Source: a bacterium (GTDB lineage: Bacteria > Verrucomicrobiota > Verrucomicrobiia > Limisphaerales > JAJXZI01). Taken from it: a stretch of 45,675 bases of DNA. The stretch covers positions 1-45,675 of the forward strand of contig JAJXZI010000095.1 of assembly GCA_021780115.1 (NCBI GenBank), given 5' to 3'. The notes beneath the pieces were generated by a model that did not search any database, was not told where the DNA came from, and saw only the letters and a program-made list of their open reading frames with translations. A program made the position numbers and the translations under genes. This document shows positions 43,157 to 45,675 of the stretch, piece after piece. How positions within the stretch are numbered: the stretch's first letter is position 1; every line of letters starts with the position of its first letter.

Positions 43157-43420
43157 ATGGCACGCATTTGCGAATTGACCGGTCGGGGCCCGCGCAAGGG
43201 CAGCATCATCTGGCGCAGCGGCAAGCCCAAGAAACAGGGCGGCATCGGCACGCACATCACGGCGATCACCAAGCGCCGGTTCCTGCCGAACCTCCAGCGG
43301 GTGAAGGCCGTCGTGGACGGCGAGGTGCGCTATGTGCGCGTCTCGACCCGCGCCCTCAAAAAGGGCTTGATCACCAAGCCCGCGAAGCGAACCTGGAAAC
43401 CGGCGGAGGCGAAGGCCTGA
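43157..43420 (+). CDS. rpmB: 50S ribosomal protein L28
   Basis: An 87-aa L28 that binds 23S rRNA in the large subunit. It starts MARICELTGRGPRKG and has the KRRFLPNLQ core and the VSTRALKKGLI segment of the family. GAAGAGA upstream gives a weak ribosome binding site. A TTGCCG (43099-43104) with a TAGGTT 16 bp later may be its promoter, with low confidence. A strong terminator lies 31 bp after the stop, so it is monocistronic; L33, its usual partner, is not here. Confidence 0.96.
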   Translation: MARICELTGRGPRKGSIIWRSGKPKKQGGIGTHITAITKRRFLPNLQRVKAVVDGEVRYVRVSTRALKKGLITKPAKRTWKPAEAKA

Positions 43421-43451
43421 CCGGCGGCGCGCAACCCTATGGTCTGGAATC

Positions 43452-43476
43452 GCGAGGCTTCACCGCCTCGCTTTTT
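43452..43476 (+). terminator. Rho-independent terminator of rpmB
   Basis: A perfect 7-bp stem (GCGAGGC with GCCTCGC, loop TTCACC) followed by five T residues. Confidence 0.88.
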
Positions 43477-43695
43477 GTTTGGAGTGGTTGCGGCGTGGCC
43501 GGGCGCCGGCGGCGGGCAGATTTCACCCAGTCCTTGCTCCGCGTTCCCGTCCCGCGCTCGCCATGGCGTGGCGGCAATTCGAGGGCGAAGATTGCCAACG
43601 AAGGCGATGGTCTGGGACGGCACCGGAACCGCATTGCTTGCATTTGGGGCCAACCGGGTGTAGGGACGCAGCGTTTGCAACATCACACACCCGTC

Positions 43696-45243
43696 ATGAG
43701 CACGACCCGTCTGGGCTTTTTGCTGTTCGCGTGGGCGGTCTCCATCTGGAGCGGCTGGGGCCAGACCTCCGGCCTTTACAGCGCCAGCTATCAGGTCAAC
43801 GTGAACGCCGCCGGCCAGAACATCGTCGGCGACGCCGCCAATGAGCCGTCGCTGTGCGTGGACCCGACCAACCCCAACCGGATCGCCGTTGGCTGGCGGC
43901 AGTTTGACACGGTGGCCAGCGATTTCCGCCAGGCCGGCTGGGCCTATTCCACGAACGGCGGGACGAGTTGGACCTTTCCCGGCGTGTTGACCAACATCTT
44001 CCGCAGCGACCCCGTGCTGGCCGCCGACGCGGAGGGCCGGTTTTATTACCTCGGCGTGGTGACCAGCAATCTGAGCGGGTTCTCCTGCGATCTCTTCCAA
44101 TCCACCAACGGCGGCGCAACGTGGCAGTCCCTGGGGCCGGCCCTCGGCGGCGACAAGGAGTGGATGACGGTTGACACGACGACCGGCCCCGGACGCGGCA
44201 ACCTCTACCAGCTCTGGAGTCCGTGGTACAACTACGCGGGAAGCGCCCCCAACACAGGCGACCCTGACAAAATCTTCTCCCGCTCCACCGACGGCGGCCG
44301 GACTTGGATGGACGCCATCTCCATTCCCCAGTGGCCCTACTGGGGCACGCTCGACATCGGACCGAACGGCGAAGTGTACGTGGTGGGAACGGACGGAGTC
44401 GGTTTCTGGATGAGCCGTTCCACGAACGCCGCGAACCGGAGTGTGACACCAGCCTTCGACCTGACCAGCGCCGTGGATCTGGGCGGCCCCATGCTCTACG
44501 GGGCACCGGGAGTCAATCCCGACGGCCTGCTCGGCCAGCCCTGGATCGCCGTGGACCGGTCGGAAGGGCCGACGCGCGGCAATGTGTACGTGCTGGGAAC
44601 CGTCACCAACCAGCCTGGCAACTTCACCGACATCATGTTCACGCGCAGCACGGATGGCGGCGCGACCTGGAGCGCGCCGCGGCGAATCAACGATGATCCC
44701 CTGGTCCAGCACGCCTGGCACTGGTTCGGGACGCTCTCGGTCGCGCCCGATGGCCGGATCGACGCCTGCTGGAATGACACTCGGAACAACCCCAACAACC
44801 GTTTCTCCGAGTTGTATTTCTCCTATTCGCGGGACGGCGGGACCACCTGGTCGCCGAACCAGGCCATCAGTGCGCCGTTCGACCAGACCCTCGGCTATCC
44901 CGTGCAGCAGAAAATGGGCGATTACATCGGCATGGTGTCGCTGCGCGGCGTGGCCTGCATCGCTTACACGGCCACCTTCAACGGCGAGGAAGACATCTAT
45001 TTCGCGCGCGTCGAGCTGCCGATCATCCCCACCATCACTCTGCTGGGCGGCGCCGTCCGGATTTCGTGGAACACCATCGCCGGCCGAAGCTATTCCGTGC
45101 AGTTCAAAGATGACCTGAGCCTGCCTTGGGATCCAAACTCCACCCTCGGTTCCGTTGTGGGAGATGGCAACGGGGCCAGTTTGGCAGATACGGCGTCCGG
45201 CGGCCGCCCGCGGCGGTTCTACCGGGTGGTCGAACAGCGGTGA
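43696..45243 (+). CDS. Secreted Asp-box (BNR/sialidase-like) protein
   Basis: A 515-aa exported protein (signal MSTTRLGFLLFAWAVSIWSGWGQ). It has five Asp-box motifs: STNGGTSW (85-92), STNGGATW (136-143), STDGGRTW (197-204), STDGGATW (318-325) and SRDGGTTW (378-385), consistent with a six-bladed sialidase-fold propeller. I do not see the catalytic arginine triad of true sialidases, so a glycoside hydrolase activity is not claimed. The C-terminal module ends RPRRFYRVVEQR, like the LVIVD protein. ATG at 43696 is chosen because the signal peptide begins there; the frame is open far upstream across rpmB. Confidence 0.85.
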   Translation: MSTTRLGFLLFAWAVSIWSGWGQTSGLYSASYQVNVNAAGQNIVGDAANEPSLCVDPTNPNRIAVGWRQFDTVASDFRQAGWAYSTNGGTSWTFPGVLTNIFRSDPVLAADAEGRFYYLGVVTSNLSGFSCDLFQSTNGGATWQSLGPALGGDKEWMTVDTTTGPGRGNLYQLWSPWYNYAGSAPNTGDPDKIFSRSTDGGRTWMDAISIPQWPYWGTLDIGPNGEVYVVGTDGVGFWMSRSTNAANRSVTPAFDLTSAVDLGGPMLYGAPGVNPDGLLGQPWIAVDRSEGPTRGNVYVLGTVTNQPGNFTDIMFTRSTDGGATWSAPRRINDDPLVQHAWHWFGTLSVAPDGRIDACWNDTRNNPNNRFSELYFSYSRDGGTTWSPNQAISAPFDQTLGYPVQQKMGDYIGMVSLRGVACIAYTATFNGEEDIYFARVELPIIPTITLLGGAVRISWNTIAGRSYSVQFKDDLSLPWDPNSTLGSVVGDGNGASLADTASGGRPRRFYRVVEQR

Positions 45244-45312
45244 ACCGGAGGCGCCGCGACGAGGGCCGGTGTCCGCAAGGCGGACGGTGGCGCAGGCGCG
45301 GGGCGCTGCCGC

Positions 45313-45675
45313 TTACTTCCTGGAGAAGCGGTGCATCGTCGCCCGCTTGAGTTCCCGATCAGACTCGCGGCGTTTCAGGTCCTGCCGCTTGTCGTACTGC
45401 GCCTTGCCCTTGCCGACGCCCAAAGCGACCTTCACCTTGCCGTTTTTCCAGTAGAACGACAGCGGCACCAGAACGTGGCCCTGCGTCTCCGTCAGGCCTC
45501 GCAGTTTCTGGATCTCGCGTTTGTGCAGGAGTAGTTTCCGGATGGCCTTGGGCTGGTGGTTCTGGCGGTTGCCTTGGGCGTATTCGTCAATGTGAGCGTT
45601 GTAGAGAAACACCTCCTCCTGCTCGACACGGGCGAACGCGTCGGCGATCTGGCCCCGCCCGGCCCGCAGCGATTT
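45313..45675 (-). CDS. smpB: SsrA-binding protein SmpB, N-terminus outside window
   Basis: The C-terminal 120 codons of SmpB, which binds tmRNA and starts trans-translation of stalled ribosomes. KSLRAGRGQIADAFARV (from 45675) and the EVFLYNAHIDEY segment match the OB-fold; the basic tail KKRQDLKRRESDRE-like region (here YDKRQDLKRRESDREL) is typical. The reading frame continues past the window edge; the beginning of the protein is not visible. Confidence 0.94.
   Translation of the reverse strand, partial: KSLRAGRGQIADAFARVEQEEVFLYNAHIDEYAQGNRQNHQPKAIRKLLLHKREIQKLRGLTETQGHVLVPLSFYWKNGKVKVALGVGKGKAQYDKRQDLKRRESDRELKRATMHRFSRK

Noticed and set aside
1-45675. CRISPR arrays, insertion sequences or prophage genes
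   Set aside because: No regular direct repeats with unique spacers, no transposase, integrase or phage structural motif was seen on either strand.

Overview
The window is GC-rich bacterial chromosome, roughly 65% G+C by eye, with no tRNA, rRNA, CRISPR array, insertion sequence or phage gene that I can see. The gene mix suggests a Verrucomicrobiota-like organism, perhaps near Pedosphaera/Limisphaerales. It includes secreted PQQ-propeller, LVIVD and Asp-box proteins with a short 'YxVQF...RRFYR' C-terminal module, PadR next to a Wzz-like protein, and heptamer-rich intergenic spacers. That assignment is inference. Most start codons have no visible Shine-Dalgarno sequence.

Layout. 1-1363: a hairpin and a large 30-bp inverted repeat, then a DMT-family exporter gene divergent from a rhodanese gene. 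1742-13749 (minus strand): one long run reading DUF membrane protein, ABC ATPase, four paralogous double-length ABC-2 permeases, then a UDP-hexose epimerase. A good promoter lies at 13814-13842. 14054-17588: a secreted tandem subtilase-like protein that has lost its catalytic Asp and His, and a PQQ beta-propeller protein. 17694-26171 (minus strand): QueD, a LuxC/LuxE fatty-acid reductase pair without luciferase genes, a polytopic glycosyltransferase-like protein, a GMC oxidoreductase and a HAD-UbiA fusion. A second polytopic protein diverges at 26366.

28161-33193: a small basic protein with a strong terminator, a hypothetical membrane-anchored protein, a lipoprotein fusing a serine-hydrolase (AmiE-like) domain to a NamZ (DUF1343) muramidase domain, and a PadR regulator translationally coupled to a Wzz-like protein that carries an extra N-terminal domain. 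33342-35329: a frameshifted and 5'-truncated lipoprotein gene abutting a lower-GC LVIVD-repeat gene. 35368-45675: housekeeping genes (guaA, transaldolase, rpmB, partial smpB) mixed with an ArsR - COG0523 GTPase - aquaglyceroporin unit that has a 26-bp operator-like palindrome, a TPR protein and a secreted Asp-box protein.

The most unusual items are the degenerate tandem subtilase, the LuxCE/GMC/HAD-UbiA cluster, the ArsR-COG0523-MIP unit with its operator, the AmiE-NamZ fusion, the in-frame internal ribosome binding site in the PadR-linked Wzz gene, and the heptamer spacers. No function here has been tested; domain names come from recognising sequence motifs by eye.
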